Shown: one piece after another, positions 1 through 8,168 of the stretch
Numbering within the stretch: position 1 is the first letter of the stretch
Layout of the letters: each line of letters starts with the position of its first letter
Source: Polaribacter filamentus
GTDB taxonomy: Bacteria > Bacteroidota > Bacteroidia > Flavobacteriales > Flavobacteriaceae
Reading direction: 5' to 3'
Assembly (NCBI RefSeq): GCF_002943715.1
Contig: NZ_MQUA01000013.1
Location: forward strand, 1,667,001-1,731,000
DNA: 64,000 nucleotides
Translations under genes and position numbers: made by a program
The notes under the pieces: model-generated
Database searches by the model: none
Seen by the model: only the letters and a program-made list of their open reading frames with translations
Told to the model about the DNA's origin: nothing

Positions 1-2
1 TT

Positions 3-110
3 TCTGATAACTTTTTTGATTTATTACCAAATGAGACCAGAACAATTTATTTTAAAACAAGTGCTACTTCTTTGGATGATTTAAAACTAAAAACATTGAA
101 TGAAATTTAA
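3..110 (+). CDS. C-terminal end of a probable GH2 beta-mannosidase (5'-truncated by the window edge)
   Basis: Only the last 35 codons of this gene lie in the window, ending at TAA 108-110. The visible peptide opens with SDNFFDLLPNETRTIYFKTS. Such a stretch (D-N-F/Y-F-D-L-L-P-N/G-E followed by a beta strand) closes the C-terminal immunoglobulin-like domain of family 2 glycoside hydrolases, especially beta-mannosidases. The catalytic domain is outside the window, so substrate and localisation cannot be judged. The gene is on the plus strand and converges on the minus-strand glycosyltransferase, with a hairpin repeat between the two. The family call rests on this short motif alone; another GH2 enzyme is possible. 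Confidence 0.5.
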   Translation, partial: SDNFFDLLPNETRTIYFKTSATSLDDLKLKTLNEI

Positions 111-176
111 AAGAATGTCGTTTGTTCGAGTAATGTCTTTTTGGAAAGGATGGTCACAAAAACCTATACATAAACA

Positions 177-218
177 TCTCGATATAATTCTGGTCAAAAA
201 TCAGAATCACTCGATGTG
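177..218 (+). repeat. Hairpin intergenic repeat, TCTCGATA family, copy 1
   Basis: The sequence begins TCTCGATATAATTCTG, has a loop, and closes with CAGAATCACTCGATGTG, so ATTCTG and CAGAAT pair as a stem. The same frame (TCTCGATAYAATT, loop, complement, CACTCGA) occurs at 26603-26644 on the minus strand and at 26671-26722 and 42818-42863 on the plus strand. It lies between two converging genes and could act as a bidirectional terminator or a small mobile hairpin. Confidence 0.6.
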
Positions 219-235
219 CCATTGACTTATAATTG

Positions 236-1192
236 TTACTTTTTATTAAAAACCCAAGATTGTAAAAATCCTAAACCATATCCTAAAAATTGGGTAAAAG
301 AAGTGAACATACTTAAAAAAGAAACGCATATGTTTTTATTCTGATATAAAGAATCTAAGAAAATTAGCAAGAAATAGCATCCATAGAAATACAAAAATTG
401 GTGAAGGCCGAAAACTGCTATAACAATGCTCAATGCAATTCCGATAATAAATAAACTTGGAAACCAATAGGTTGGTTTTGCACTTCCTGGATATCGTTTA
501 TTCAATTTTGGCCTTCCCGCTCCAAACGCAAAAGTCTGTTTAAAAAATTGTTGCAAGCTACTTCTTCGCTTATGATACACAAACGCTTTTTCTATGAGCT
601 GCGTTTCAAATCCGTTTTGCCATAAACGAAAAGTTAAATCGATATCTTCTCCTATTTTTAAATCTGAAAAACCATCTGTTTTAGTAAAAGCTGTTTGCGA
701 CAATCCAAAATTAAAACTTCTTGGTTGAAATTTACCAACAGCTTGCTTTTTACCACGAATTCCGCCAGTTGTTAACACAGAAGTCATCGCATAATTAATT
801 GCTTTTTGAAGTGCTGTAAAGCTTTTATGTGCAGCATCTGGACCGCCAAAAGCATCTGTAAAATTGTGTTCTAATGCCTTTTTAACTTCGAATAGATATT
901 GAGATGGAACAAGAACATCCGAATCTAAAATAATAAAATAATTTCCTGAAGAATTTTGCATTCCAAAATTACGGCTTGCTCCTGCTCCACTATTTTCTTT
1001 AAAAAAGTATTTTAAATTGAGTTGCTTCTTATAGGTATCAACAATAGTATCGCTTTTTTGAGTTGAGCCATCTTCAATCATTATAACTTCAAAATCATGA
1101 GTAAAATCTTGTTTTGTAAGACTTTCTAACAACTCGTCAATTTCATTTGGACGATTGTAAACTGGAATTATGATTGAGAAGGATAGTTTCAA
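236..1192 (-). CDS. Family 2 glycosyltransferase with C-terminal membrane segments
   Basis: This is a GT-A fold inverting glycosyltransferase that should transfer a sugar from a nucleotide-sugar donor at the cytoplasmic face of the membrane. The N-terminus FSIIIPVYNRP, the acidic pair in IEDGS (about residues 39-43) and the metal-binding LDSD (89-92) are the GT2 hallmarks. GEDIDLTFRLW near residue 180 corresponds to the acceptor/catalytic ED motif. From about residue 240 the protein has two to three hydrophobic segments that probably anchor it. At 318 residues it is typical of polysaccharide or glycolipid GT2 enzymes. It starts 3 nt after the stop of the small hypothetical gene upstream, so the two are probably co-transcribed. 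No glycan locus surrounds it, so donor and acceptor are unknown. Confidence 0.88.
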   Translation of the reverse strand: MKLSFSIIIPVYNRPNEIDELLESLTKQDFTHDFEVIMIEDGSTQKSDTIVDTYKKQLNLKYFFKENSGAGASRNFGMQNSSGNYFIILDSDVLVPSQYLFEVKKALEHNFTDAFGGPDAAHKSFTALQKAINYAMTSVLTTGGIRGKKQAVGKFQPRSFNFGLSQTAFTKTDGFSDLKIGEDIDLTFRLWQNGFETQLIEKAFVYHKRRSSLQQFFKQTFAFGAGRPKLNKRYPGSAKPTYWFPSLFIIGIALSIVIAVFGLHQFLYFYGCYFLLIFLDSLYQNKNICVSFLSMFTSFTQFLGYGLGFLQSWVFNKK

Positions 1193-1195
1193 TAT

Positions 1196-1645
1196 TTAGG
1201 ATGTTAGAACAGAAAATAAAATTTCATTTCCATTGATTTCAAAACGAACTTCATCATATTTTTCTTCTTTAAAATTATCTGCTTCTTCAATAGAAATGTT
1301 ATAATCTATTTTAGTAATTGACTTTTTTACGGCATTCGAGAAATCAGATTCAATTTTATTTTCATCAGATTCTAATTTTAAAACCTCACTTCCACTAGTA
1401 AAAGTAAGGATCGTTCCTTTTTTACTTTTCAAATTGGTAGCACTAACCATTATGGTTTCTAAAATTAAAAACCCTCCTAATTCGTTAACTCTCAAATATA
1501 AATCACCATATTCAGATTCTGCAAATTTATTGATACCCACTTTTTTGATATTCTCTTCAATTTCAATGTCTACCTCAGTTCGCTCCATCAGATTAAAAGT
1601 TTCCGATGCTGCAAATACTTTATCAATTTTCTTAAAAAACCCCAT
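1196..1645 (-). CDS. Hypothetical protein, about 149 residues
   Basis: I do not recognise the family. The open frame extends upstream to 1702, but that extension is very hydrophobic and AT-rich and is probably leader DNA. The internal ATG at 1643-1645 (MGFFKKIDKVFAASE) gives a more natural soluble start. The protein is acidic, with alternating strands and charged turns (GDLYLRVNELGGFLILETIM; TKIDYNISIEEADNF), and looks like a small beta-rich cytoplasmic domain. No signal peptide is present if the internal start is right. It precedes the glycosyltransferase by 3 nt in what looks like a two-gene operon. If the upstream start at 1702 is used instead, it would be a membrane-anchored version. Confidence 0.6.
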   Translation of the reverse strand: MGFFKKIDKVFAASETFNLMERTEVDIEIEENIKKVGINKFAESEYGDLYLRVNELGGFLILETIMVSATNLKSKKGTILTFTSGSEVLKLESDENKIESDFSNAVKKSITKIDYNISIEEADNFKEEKYDEVRFEINGNEILFSVLTS

Positions 1646-1780
1646 GTATAAAATTAAATTAGCTTGTAAATATATAAAAATGAAAAGTAACAAAAAATGC
1701 AAACCAAAATTGATTTACATTTTTAAAAGTTATTAAAAAAATTATTCGTTTTAAATTTTCTAAAAGCTCTTACATAAGCC

Positions 1781-1857
1781 TAGCCCTGATTAAGTGACTT
1801 GTTTGAGCTCTCTCGCTTTTTAGCGGGAAGCGAGTAGCGAAAGCAGGAAATAGCTTC
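1781..1857 (+). repeat. Structured intergenic repeat, TAGCCCTGATT...GGAAATAGCTTC family, copy 1
   Basis: The element begins TAGCCCTGATT and ends GCAGGAAATAGCTTC. The interior can fold as CTCGCT paired with AGCGAG. A second copy lies at 47396-47467 on the opposite strand with the same ends but a different interior hairpin (CTTTTTGCT with AGCAAAAAG). Conserved ends with an interior that changes sequence but still pairs suggest a folded RNA or a small hairpin transposon-like repeat. Here it lies just downstream of fabI, where it may end that transcript. It might correspond to a described Flavobacteria RNA motif such as Flavo-1, but I cannot confirm that from sequence alone. Confidence 0.6.
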
Positions 1858-1880
1858 TAAAAAATTTTATTCAAACTGTT

Positions 1881-2699
1881 TTATTCTTCGCCCAAAAATT
1901 TATCCATTACTGGATCACTAACTCCCATATTCGAGAATCCTCCGTCGTGAAATAAGTTTTGTAAAGTTACTTTCTTCGTTAAATCTGAAAATAAAGTAAT
2001 TGTATAATCTGCACATTCTAAAGCTGTTGCATTTCCTAACGGACTCATTTTTTCTGCGTATTCTATAAATCCGTCAAAACCTTTTACGCCACTTCCTGCA
2101 GTAGTTGCCGTTGGAGATTGAGAAATTGTGTTCACCCTAACTTTGTAATCTCTACCGAAGAAATAGCCAAAACTACGCGCAATACTTTCTAAATAAGCTT
2201 TATTATCAGCCATGTCATTGTAATCTGGAAACACTCTTTGCGCTGCCATATACGTTAATGCAACGATAGAACCCCACTCACTCATGGCCTTTTTGTTGTA
2301 TAAAACATTCATTACTTTATGAAAAGAAACTGCCGAAATATCCCAACCTTTTGTTGTAAAATCATAGTTAGAATCTGTATAATGTTTTCCTTTTCTAACA
2401 TTTACAGACATCCCAATAGAATGTAAAACAAAGTCTATTTTTCCGCCTAAAATTTCCATAGATTTTTCAACCAAGTTGTTTAAATCATCTATAGAAGTTG
2501 CATCTGCTCCAATAATTTGAGAACCTGTTTTTGCTGCTAAATCATTTAATTCTCCCATTCTTAGAGCAATCGGTGCGTTTGTTAACACAAAAGTTGCGCC
2601 TTCTTCATACGCTCTTTCTGCTACTTTCCAAGCGATTGAATGCTCGTTTAACGCTCCAAAAATAATTCCTCTTTTACCTTTTAATAAATTATATGACAT
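1881..2699 (-). CDS. fabI: Enoyl-[acyl-carrier-protein] reductase, NADH-dependent
   Basis: FabI catalyses the last reduction of each fatty-acid elongation cycle, converting trans-2-enoyl-ACP to acyl-ACP. The 272-residue protein has the atypical Rossmann start GKRGIIFGALNEHSIAWKVA near residue 8. It also has the FabI catalytic layout: TYMAAQRVFPDY, with Tyr150 and Tyr160, followed by Lys167 (Y-x6-K spacing as in E. coli Tyr156/Lys163). The substrate loop region SPTATTAGSGVKGF matches FabI rather than other short-chain dehydrogenases. It is the last gene of the minus-strand run after recN (41-nt gap) and is followed by the hairpin repeat at 1781-1857. A second enoyl reductase of the unrelated FabV class lies at 35280-36467, so the organism may have two isozymes. 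Confidence 0.96.
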   Translation of the reverse strand: MSYNLLKGKRGIIFGALNEHSIAWKVAERAYEEGATFVLTNAPIALRMGELNDLAAKTGSQIIGADATSIDDLNNLVEKSMEILGGKIDFVLHSIGMSVNVRKGKHYTDSNYDFTTKGWDISAVSFHKVMNVLYNKKAMSEWGSIVALTYMAAQRVFPDYNDMADNKAYLESIARSFGYFFGRDYKVRVNTISQSPTATTAGSGVKGFDGFIEYAEKMSPLGNATALECADYTITLFSDLTKKVTLQNLFHDGGFSNMGVSDPVMDKFLGEE

Positions 2700-2740
2700 A
2701 TATGTGTGCTATTTGTTACTACAATTATATAAATATAAAC

Positions 2741-4393
2741 TTAATTTAATAACTCTTTTGCGTGTGTAAGCGCCGATGCCGAAATATCTTTACCGCTTAA
2801 CATTTCTGCAATTTCAACAATTCTTTCTTCAGTTGTTAACTGTTTTAAATTTGTGGTGGTTACACTATTAATTTCTTCTTTATAAACTTTATAATGACTG
2901 ATGCCTTTCGCTGCAATTTGGGGTAAATGTGTAATAGCAATTACTTGCATGTGTTTGCCCATTTCTTGCATAATCGCTGCAATTTTATTAGAAACTTCAC
3001 CAGAAACTCCGGTATCAATTTCATCAAAAATAATAGTTGGCAGTTGCGTGTTTTCTGATAAAACTTTCTTTACCGCTAACATAATTCTTGATAATTCTCC
3101 GCCAGAAGCTACTTTTTTAAGTTCACCAAAATTACCGCCTTTATTAGCAGAGAATAAAAATTCTAATTCATCCTTTCCGTTTGAAAAATAGTTTTTTGTG
3201 TCTATTATTTTGATTGAAAAACGCGCATTTTCCATTCCTAAATCTGATAATAAGTTTTGTAATTTGTCTTTTAAATTAGGAATTACACTTTTTCTAGCGT
3301 CCGAAATTTTCAAAGCAATGGCATCTAATTTTTCTGATACTTCTGCAATTTCTTTTTTCTTTTTACTGATCATACTGCCAGCATTTTCTACTTGCCCTAC
3401 TTTATCTGATAAATCTTCAAAAACTTGCAACAATTCTCGAATAGAATTTACAGCATGTTTTTTTTGTAAATTATAAATTACTTGCAGTCTATCATTGATT
3501 TCCTCTGCCTCATTTGGATTAAATTCAACGTTTTCATTTGCTGTTTCTAATTCGCCGATAATATCATCGATTTCAATTTTTACACTTGTAATCCTTTCTG
3601 ATATTTCTTGATATTCTTTAGAATAAGAAGCAATTCTAGACAATCTATTTTCTAGCGTATATAATAAATCTTGAATTCCGATTTGCTCATTTGAAGAAAT
3701 TTCTAAAGCTTCGGATAAATTGAGTTTTATATCTTCTATATTATTTAATTTTTCTAGTTTTTCTTCATGCACTTCTTGTTCATCAACTCGCAACTTTGCT
3801 TGCTCTAACTCATTACATAAATGCAAGTTATATTCATATTGCAAATTAATCTCTTTTTGAGTTTTCTCAAGACTCTCTAGTTCTTTTTGAAGCTTATTAA
3901 GTTGGTTTACACCTCTTTTATAAAAACCGACTTTTGCCGTATTTTTAGCTAAAGCGTCTAAAACCGTAAATTGAAAACTTGTATCTGACAGTTGCATCGT
4001 TTGATGCTGAGAATGCACGTCTATTAATTTAGCTTTTAACTCATTTAAAACGGTTAAGGTTACAGGAGTGTCATTTACAAAAGCTCTTGATTTACCAGAA
4101 GGCAAAATTTCACGTCTTAAAATAGTGATGTCTTCATAATCGAGTTCTACTTCTTCAAAAAATTCTTTTAGATTATAGTTCGAGACGGCAACTTTAGCTT
4201 CTACAATACATTTTTTTGAAGTGTCTTTTAAAGAAGACAAATCTGCTCTATTACCTAAAACCAAGCCTAAAGCTCCTAATAATATAGATTTTCCTGCACC
4301 AGTTTCACCAGTAATAATTGATAAACCAGAAGAAAAATCAATAGATAAATGATTGATTAATGCGTAGTTATGTATGGAAAGTTGTGTAAGCAA
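2741..4393 (-). CDS. recN: DNA repair protein RecN
   Basis: RecN is a cytoplasmic SMC-like ATPase that acts early in double-strand break repair and helps hold broken ends and sister chromatids together. The Walker A motif GETGAGKS lies at residues 29-36. Long heptad-rich segments fill roughly residues 150-370 and would form the coiled-coil arms. The C-terminal head carries the ABC signature SGGELSRIMLA and the Walker B stretch FDEIDTGVSGEV. The length of 550 residues is normal for the family. The gene sits between porD (61 nt upstream) and fabI (41 nt downstream), an arrangement seen in other Flavobacteriaceae. No SOS box was recognised in front of it. Confidence 0.96.
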   Translation of the reverse strand: MLTQLSIHNYALINHLSIDFSSGLSIITGETGAGKSILLGALGLVLGNRADLSSLKDTSKKCIVEAKVAVSNYNLKEFFEEVELDYEDITILRREILPSGKSRAFVNDTPVTLTVLNELKAKLIDVHSQHQTMQLSDTSFQFTVLDALAKNTAKVGFYKRGVNQLNKLQKELESLEKTQKEINLQYEYNLHLCNELEQAKLRVDEQEVHEEKLEKLNNIEDIKLNLSEALEISSNEQIGIQDLLYTLENRLSRIASYSKEYQEISERITSVKIEIDDIIGELETANENVEFNPNEAEEINDRLQVIYNLQKKHAVNSIRELLQVFEDLSDKVGQVENAGSMISKKKKEIAEVSEKLDAIALKISDARKSVIPNLKDKLQNLLSDLGMENARFSIKIIDTKNYFSNGKDELEFLFSANKGGNFGELKKVASGGELSRIMLAVKKVLSENTQLPTIIFDEIDTGVSGEVSNKIAAIMQEMGKHMQVIAITHLPQIAAKGISHYKVYKEEINSVTTTNLKQLTTEERIVEIAEMLSGKDISASALTHAKELLN

Positions 4394-4454
4394 GTTCTCT
4401 AAATTTTAGAGATTAAAATTAGTGAATTAATTTCAGAAAAAATAAAGAAAAACA

Positions 4455-5345
4455 CTATTCAATATTTCTCCATTTCGAGTTATTATTCGGCGAAATGTTT
4501 TTTAACGAAGTTGTTAAACGATCGGCGTTTTTTGTTTTTGGTCCATCAGAATAAATACTTACAATTTCATCTGCTTTTGCATCAAAAAACATGCGTATTA
4601 AGAAATTACCTACCGTTTTATTGTAAATATTTTCTATTGATAAAACGGCGTCTTCAACTGCTTGTTTTCCAAAATCTTTATTATTTACAAAAGTATCTAA
4701 TCCTTTTATATGATACTCATACATAGCATTTCTGTACGTTTTTAGTTTCGATGACAACAAATTATCTATCAACAAAAAACGATTTTGTTTGCCGACTACA
4801 TTTTGCCAAGAAGACAATCCGCTTTGTTGTGCTTGTAGCATTACATTTTGGGCTTCTTTTAATTCGGTTTCTCCACCAAATTCAGCAAAAGTATCAGCAT
4901 CAACTCCTATAATCGTATAAGTGTAAAAAACAATCGTTGAAATTAAATTACTTTCAAATGCGTTTTTATTATAGATTAAAGGATCAAATTCATTGTATTT
5001 AAACGTAAAATCGTTGTCCCTTAAATTTAAAACTGGCGTTGCATAACTAGAACCATAAACAGGTCTTGACGATTGTACTTGTAAAGTTGCTGTAAAGGTA
5101 TTATCTTCTCTTGAAGTTATAATAATCGTCATTGCACAATCGATCCTTTCTTCTGATTTAACGGCTCTATCCGTCCATTTTGTTTGATTGATAAACTCTG
5201 TCAAAGACTTTTGTAAGGTTATAAATACCTGTCGATTAGAACCCGCTATCTGATCGAAATTCACATTTACCAAACAATTTAATTCCTGTGAATTTACATT
5301 GATAGTTATCAAAAATAATGCAAAAAGAAAAACAAATTTACGCAT
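4455..5345 (-). CDS. porD: DUF4835 family protein, PorD-like component linked to type IX secretion
   Basis: The protein has a clear signal peptide (MRKFVFLFALFLITINVNSQ) followed by ELNCLVNVNFDQIAGSN, the usual opening of DUF4835. Members are periplasmic or outer-membrane-associated proteins of Bacteroidota, and the family has been given the name PorD in connection with the type IX secretion system. I transfer that role by family, not from motifs. The open frame reaches 5381, but the extra residues (MIQKNLKLIHV) would spoil the signal peptide. The tandem ATG ATG at 5343-5348 is therefore the likely start; I chose the second, giving 296 residues. It lies 71 nt downstream of coaBC and 61 nt upstream of recN, a conserved Flavobacteriia order. 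Confidence 0.85.
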   Translation of the reverse strand: MRKFVFLFALFLITINVNSQELNCLVNVNFDQIAGSNRQVFITLQKSLTEFINQTKWTDRAVKSEERIDCAMTIIITSREDNTFTATLQVQSSRPVYGSSYATPVLNLRDNDFTFKYNEFDPLIYNKNAFESNLISTIVFYTYTIIGVDADTFAEFGGETELKEAQNVMLQAQQSGLSSWQNVVGKQNRFLLIDNLLSSKLKTYRNAMYEYHIKGLDTFVNNKDFGKQAVEDAVLSIENIYNKTVGNFLIRMFFDAKADEIVSIYSDGPKTKNADRLTTSLKNISPNNNSKWRNIE

Positions 5346-5416
5346 CATAACATGTATAAGTTTTAGATTTTTTTGAATCAAGAATCAAAACTAAAAAATT
5401 GTAAATAGTTCTGCTT

Positions 5417-6637
5417 CTAACTATCTTGATTCTTACTTCTCAAAATAATTTCATTGATAATATCTTTGGCAACATCTGCTTTCGATTTTAATTCAAATGC
5501 TTTTTCATTCAAATATTTATCAATAATAGTAATTTTATTTGTGTTTGTTGCAAAACCAGCACCTTTATCTTGTAAAGAATTTAAAACGATTACATCTAAA
5601 TTCTTACGTTTAATCTTGCTTTTTGCATTTTCAATTTCATTATTGGTTTCTAATGCAAAACCTACCAAAAACTGCTGTTTCTTAATCAATCCTAAAGAAG
5701 CCAAGATATCTTTTGTAGGCGTTAACGCTATTGTTAACGAAGAATCTTGCTTTTTTATTTTCTGATGTGCAACATTTTTTGGTTTGTAATCTGCAACTGC
5801 TGCTGCTAATATTGCAATATCAACCTCATTAAAATATTTGTGTGCTTCATTGTACATTTCATCCGCAGAAACCACATCAATTCTATTGACGAAAGAATGT
5901 TTTATTTGTTGATGAGTTGGCCCAGAAATTAAAATAACTTCGGCTCCTAAATTGGCTGCTTCTTTTGCGATGGAAAATCCCATTTTACCTGAAGAATGAT
6001 TTCCTATAAAACGAACAGGATCAATTGCTTCGTAAGTTGGACCGGCTGTAATCAACACTTTTTTCCCACGAAGTGGCAATTTTGAAAGAATATTATTTTC
6101 TATAAAAGAAATAATATCTTCTGGTTCTGCCATTCTTCCCTCACCAACTAAACCACTCGCTAATTCGCCAGAAGTTACAGGAATTAAAAGATTTCCGAAA
6201 GATTTTAATTTCGCTAAACTTTCTTTGGTTGATGGATGTTTGTACATATCTAAATCCATCGCTGGTGCAAAATAAACTGGGCATTTTGCTGATAAATAAG
6301 TTGCTAATAACAAGTTGTCGCAAGTTCCATTTACCATTTTAGAAAGCGTGTTGGCAGTAGCGGGCGCAATCAAAAAATAATCTGCCCAAAGCCCTAATTC
6401 TACGTGATTATTCCATAATTCGTTTTCATCTTCTTTCTCGTAAAAAGTAGAATGAACAGGATTTTTAGAAAGCGTAGAAAGTGTTAAAGGTGTTATAAAA
6501 TCTTTAGACGCAGGCGTCATAATTACTTTGACATCTGCGCCTAATTTTATAAACAATCGAACTAATGAAGCTGTTTTGTAAGCGGCAATCCCAGCTGTGA
6601 TGCCTAAAAGAATTTTTTTTCCGCTTAAAACAGACAT
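5417..6637 (-). CDS. coaBC: Bifunctional phosphopantothenoylcysteine decarboxylase / phosphopantothenate-cysteine ligase
   Basis: CoaBC carries out two consecutive steps of coenzyme A synthesis: CTP-dependent ligation of cysteine to 4'-phosphopantothenate and the flavin-dependent decarboxylation of the product. The N-terminal CoaC half shows the flavoprotein fold start (KKILLGITAGIAAYK), the catalytic histidine in NNHVELGLWAD (His78), and PAMDLDMY (125-132) in place of the usual PxMNxxMW. The CoaB half shows GPTYEAIDPVRFIGNHSSGK and the KIKKQD nucleotide/substrate motif. The 406-residue length is standard. Its ATG shares one base with the rpoZ stop (TAATG), so the two are translationally coupled. 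Confidence 0.96.
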   Translation of the reverse strand: MSVLSGKKILLGITAGIAAYKTASLVRLFIKLGADVKVIMTPASKDFITPLTLSTLSKNPVHSTFYEKEDENELWNNHVELGLWADYFLIAPATANTLSKMVNGTCDNLLLATYLSAKCPVYFAPAMDLDMYKHPSTKESLAKLKSFGNLLIPVTSGELASGLVGEGRMAEPEDIISFIENNILSKLPLRGKKVLITAGPTYEAIDPVRFIGNHSSGKMGFSIAKEAANLGAEVILISGPTHQQIKHSFVNRIDVVSADEMYNEAHKYFNEVDIAILAAAVADYKPKNVAHQKIKKQDSSLTIALTPTKDILASLGLIKKQQFLVGFALETNNEIENAKSKIKRKNLDVIVLNSLQDKGAGFATNTNKITIIDKYLNEKAFELKSKADVAKDIINEIILRSKNQDS

Positions 6638-6957
6638 TATTCTGTTTCTGGAGTTCTATGATATACTTTACCGTTTAACCATTCTTCAACCGCCAATGCA
6701 GTTGGTTTTGGCAAACGTTCGTAAAATTTAGAAACTTCAATTTGTTCTTTATTTTCAAAGACTTCTTCTAAACTATCGTTATAAGTTGCAAATTCATCTA
6801 GTTTATCTACTAATTCTGTTTTTAAATCAGAACTTATTTGACTTGCTCTTTTAGCAATAATAGATATCGCTTCATAAATATTATTTGTTGGAGCTTCAAT
6901 TTTGTTTTTGTCATAAGTAATTGTACTTATAGCAGCCTGGGTATCTTTATAGTCCAT
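6637..6957 (-). CDS. rpoZ: DNA-directed RNA polymerase subunit omega (Bacteroidota type)
   Basis: This 106-residue protein matches the short, divergent omega subunit of Bacteroidota, which binds the beta' subunit and helps polymerase assembly. The diagnostic region is NNIYEAISIIAKRASQIS, equivalent to the omega core helix that clamps the beta' C-terminus. It is followed by an acidic segment and a C-terminal region (LPKPTALAVEEWLNGKVYHR) seen in Flavobacteriia homologues. It lies 6 nt after bamD and overlaps coaBC by one base. Recognition rests on the helix pattern and the conserved bamD-rpoZ-coaBC order. Confidence 0.9.
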   Translation of the reverse strand: MDYKDTQAAISTITYDKNKIEAPTNNIYEAISIIAKRASQISSDLKTELVDKLDEFATYNDSLEEVFENKEQIEVSKFYERLPKPTALAVEEWLNGKVYHRTPETE

Positions 6958-6963
6958 AATTTA

Positions 6964-7842
6964 TTATTTATCTTTTGAATTTTCTTTTTCTACTAATTCT
7001 TCTTCGACTTTTATTTTTTCAATAATAGCCTCTACTCTAACTTGTTCACTTTGTAATGTTAATAACATTACTTTAGAATCTTCCATAAATTGAGATTCTG
7101 GATAGTTTCTCTCTAACTTTTCAAAAGCCTCGAGAGCATCCTTAATACGCTCTAATTTTCTTCTATCATAACTTTTTAAAACAAAATCATGCGCAGCTTT
7201 AAATCTGTAATACAACGCTTCCTCTTTAAATTCAGAACCTAAATAATCTGACAATAAATTATCAAAAGCCTGAATTGCAGCTTTGTAATTTCTTTTATCA
7301 TAATCTGCTGTTGTATAATAAGTTTTGGCTATTTCAAAATATTTTTTCTGTAACTTTAAACGTATTTCTTTATAATGCTTGTTTGCTTCGTCTATTTTAT
7401 CAGAATCTGGATACGTACTTATAAAACTTTGAAAAGCTTCTAATGCTTTATTTGTATCTGTAGGATCTTTACTAAAAACTGGCGACGCTAATTTAAAACT
7501 ATAAGCAGATAAAAATGCAGCTTCTTCCTTTTTAGAACTTTTAGGGTAATTAACTGTAAAACGATCAAAATAATAACCAGCAAGACTATAATTTTTTTCG
7601 TTAAAATTAGATTGAGCAACCATAAATTGAACACGCTCCATTTGAGGTTTACCTCTATAAGCAGGTGTTACCTTTTCAAACAAACGTAAAGCTTTACCGT
7701 ACTTTTTACTTTCGTACAATTTTACTGCCATTTTATATTGGTCTTCTACGTTACCTTTATTAAGTACTTTTTGATATTCCCCACAAGAAAAGAACAAAAG
7801 GCTTAACATCAATAAATACGCTAAATTTTTAATTTTTTGCAT
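6964..7842 (-). CDS. bamD: Outer membrane protein assembly factor BamD (lipoprotein)
   Basis: BamD is a lipoprotein of the beta-barrel assembly machinery that works with BamA on the periplasmic side of the outer membrane. The N-terminus has a lipoprotein signal with lipobox LFFSC, so Cys20 would be lipidated. The rest is made of tetratricopeptide-like helical hairpins, with typical pieces such as YGKALRLFEKVTP, YSLAGYYFDRFTVNYPKSS and ALEAFQSFISTYPDSD. The length of 292 residues fits Bacteroidota BamD. It opens the tightly spaced bamD-rpoZ-coaBC run, so expression of barrel assembly, polymerase omega and CoA synthesis may be linked. Confidence 0.93.
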   Translation of the reverse strand: MQKIKNLAYLLMLSLLFFSCGEYQKVLNKGNVEDQYKMAVKLYESKKYGKALRLFEKVTPAYRGKPQMERVQFMVAQSNFNEKNYSLAGYYFDRFTVNYPKSSKKEEAAFLSAYSFKLASPVFSKDPTDTNKALEAFQSFISTYPDSDKIDEANKHYKEIRLKLQKKYFEIAKTYYTTADYDKRNYKAAIQAFDNLLSDYLGSEFKEEALYYRFKAAHDFVLKSYDRRKLERIKDALEAFEKLERNYPESQFMEDSKVMLLTLQSEQVRVEAIIEKIKVEEELVEKENSKDK

Positions 7843-8112
7843 TGGGCAAAATTACTAATTAATTATGGATAATAAAAGAATTTATTTAGTAGTAAAAAAT
7901 TCTTCCCTTTTAGTTCCTCAAATACTGAAATTGGTAAAGCATAAGTAAGTTCAGTGTGCTAATTTCTATGGAAATTTAAATGTTTTGAATTCAAAAAAAC
8001 TATTAAAATTAAAACGCTTTTTTACACATTAAATTGTGCGTTACAATATTCAACAAAAAAGACTTAAAGAACACACAAAATGGTACTAAAAGTTTGTTAA
8101 GATTATTTCAAA
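7843..8112. other. Intergenic region between bamD and dapA without a recognisable gene
   Basis: About 270 bases separate the bamD start from the dapA terminator. No open frame of convincing length or family resemblance is present on either strand. It should hold the bamD promoter on the minus strand. A TAnnTTTG-like box (read on the minus strand at 7854-7847) lies only a few bases before the bamD ATG, too close to be assigned with confidence. Confidence 0.5.
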
Positions 8113-8147
8113 AAAAAATACAACCTTTCTAAAAGTTGTATTTTTTT
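8113..8147 (-). terminator. Rho-independent terminator downstream of dapA
   Basis: AAAAAATACAAC pairs with GTTGTATTTTTTT around a 10-base loop. On the minus strand the stem is followed by a T run, placed about 20 nt past the dapA stop codon. Confidence 0.75.
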
Positions 8148-8168
8148 GATCCTCATACCTAAATAAAA

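Noticed and set aside
1434..1736. 100-codon open frame on the plus strand
   Set aside because: It overlaps the minus-strand hypothetical gene at 1196-1645 antisense; the peptide looks like reverse-strand translation of AT-rich DNA.
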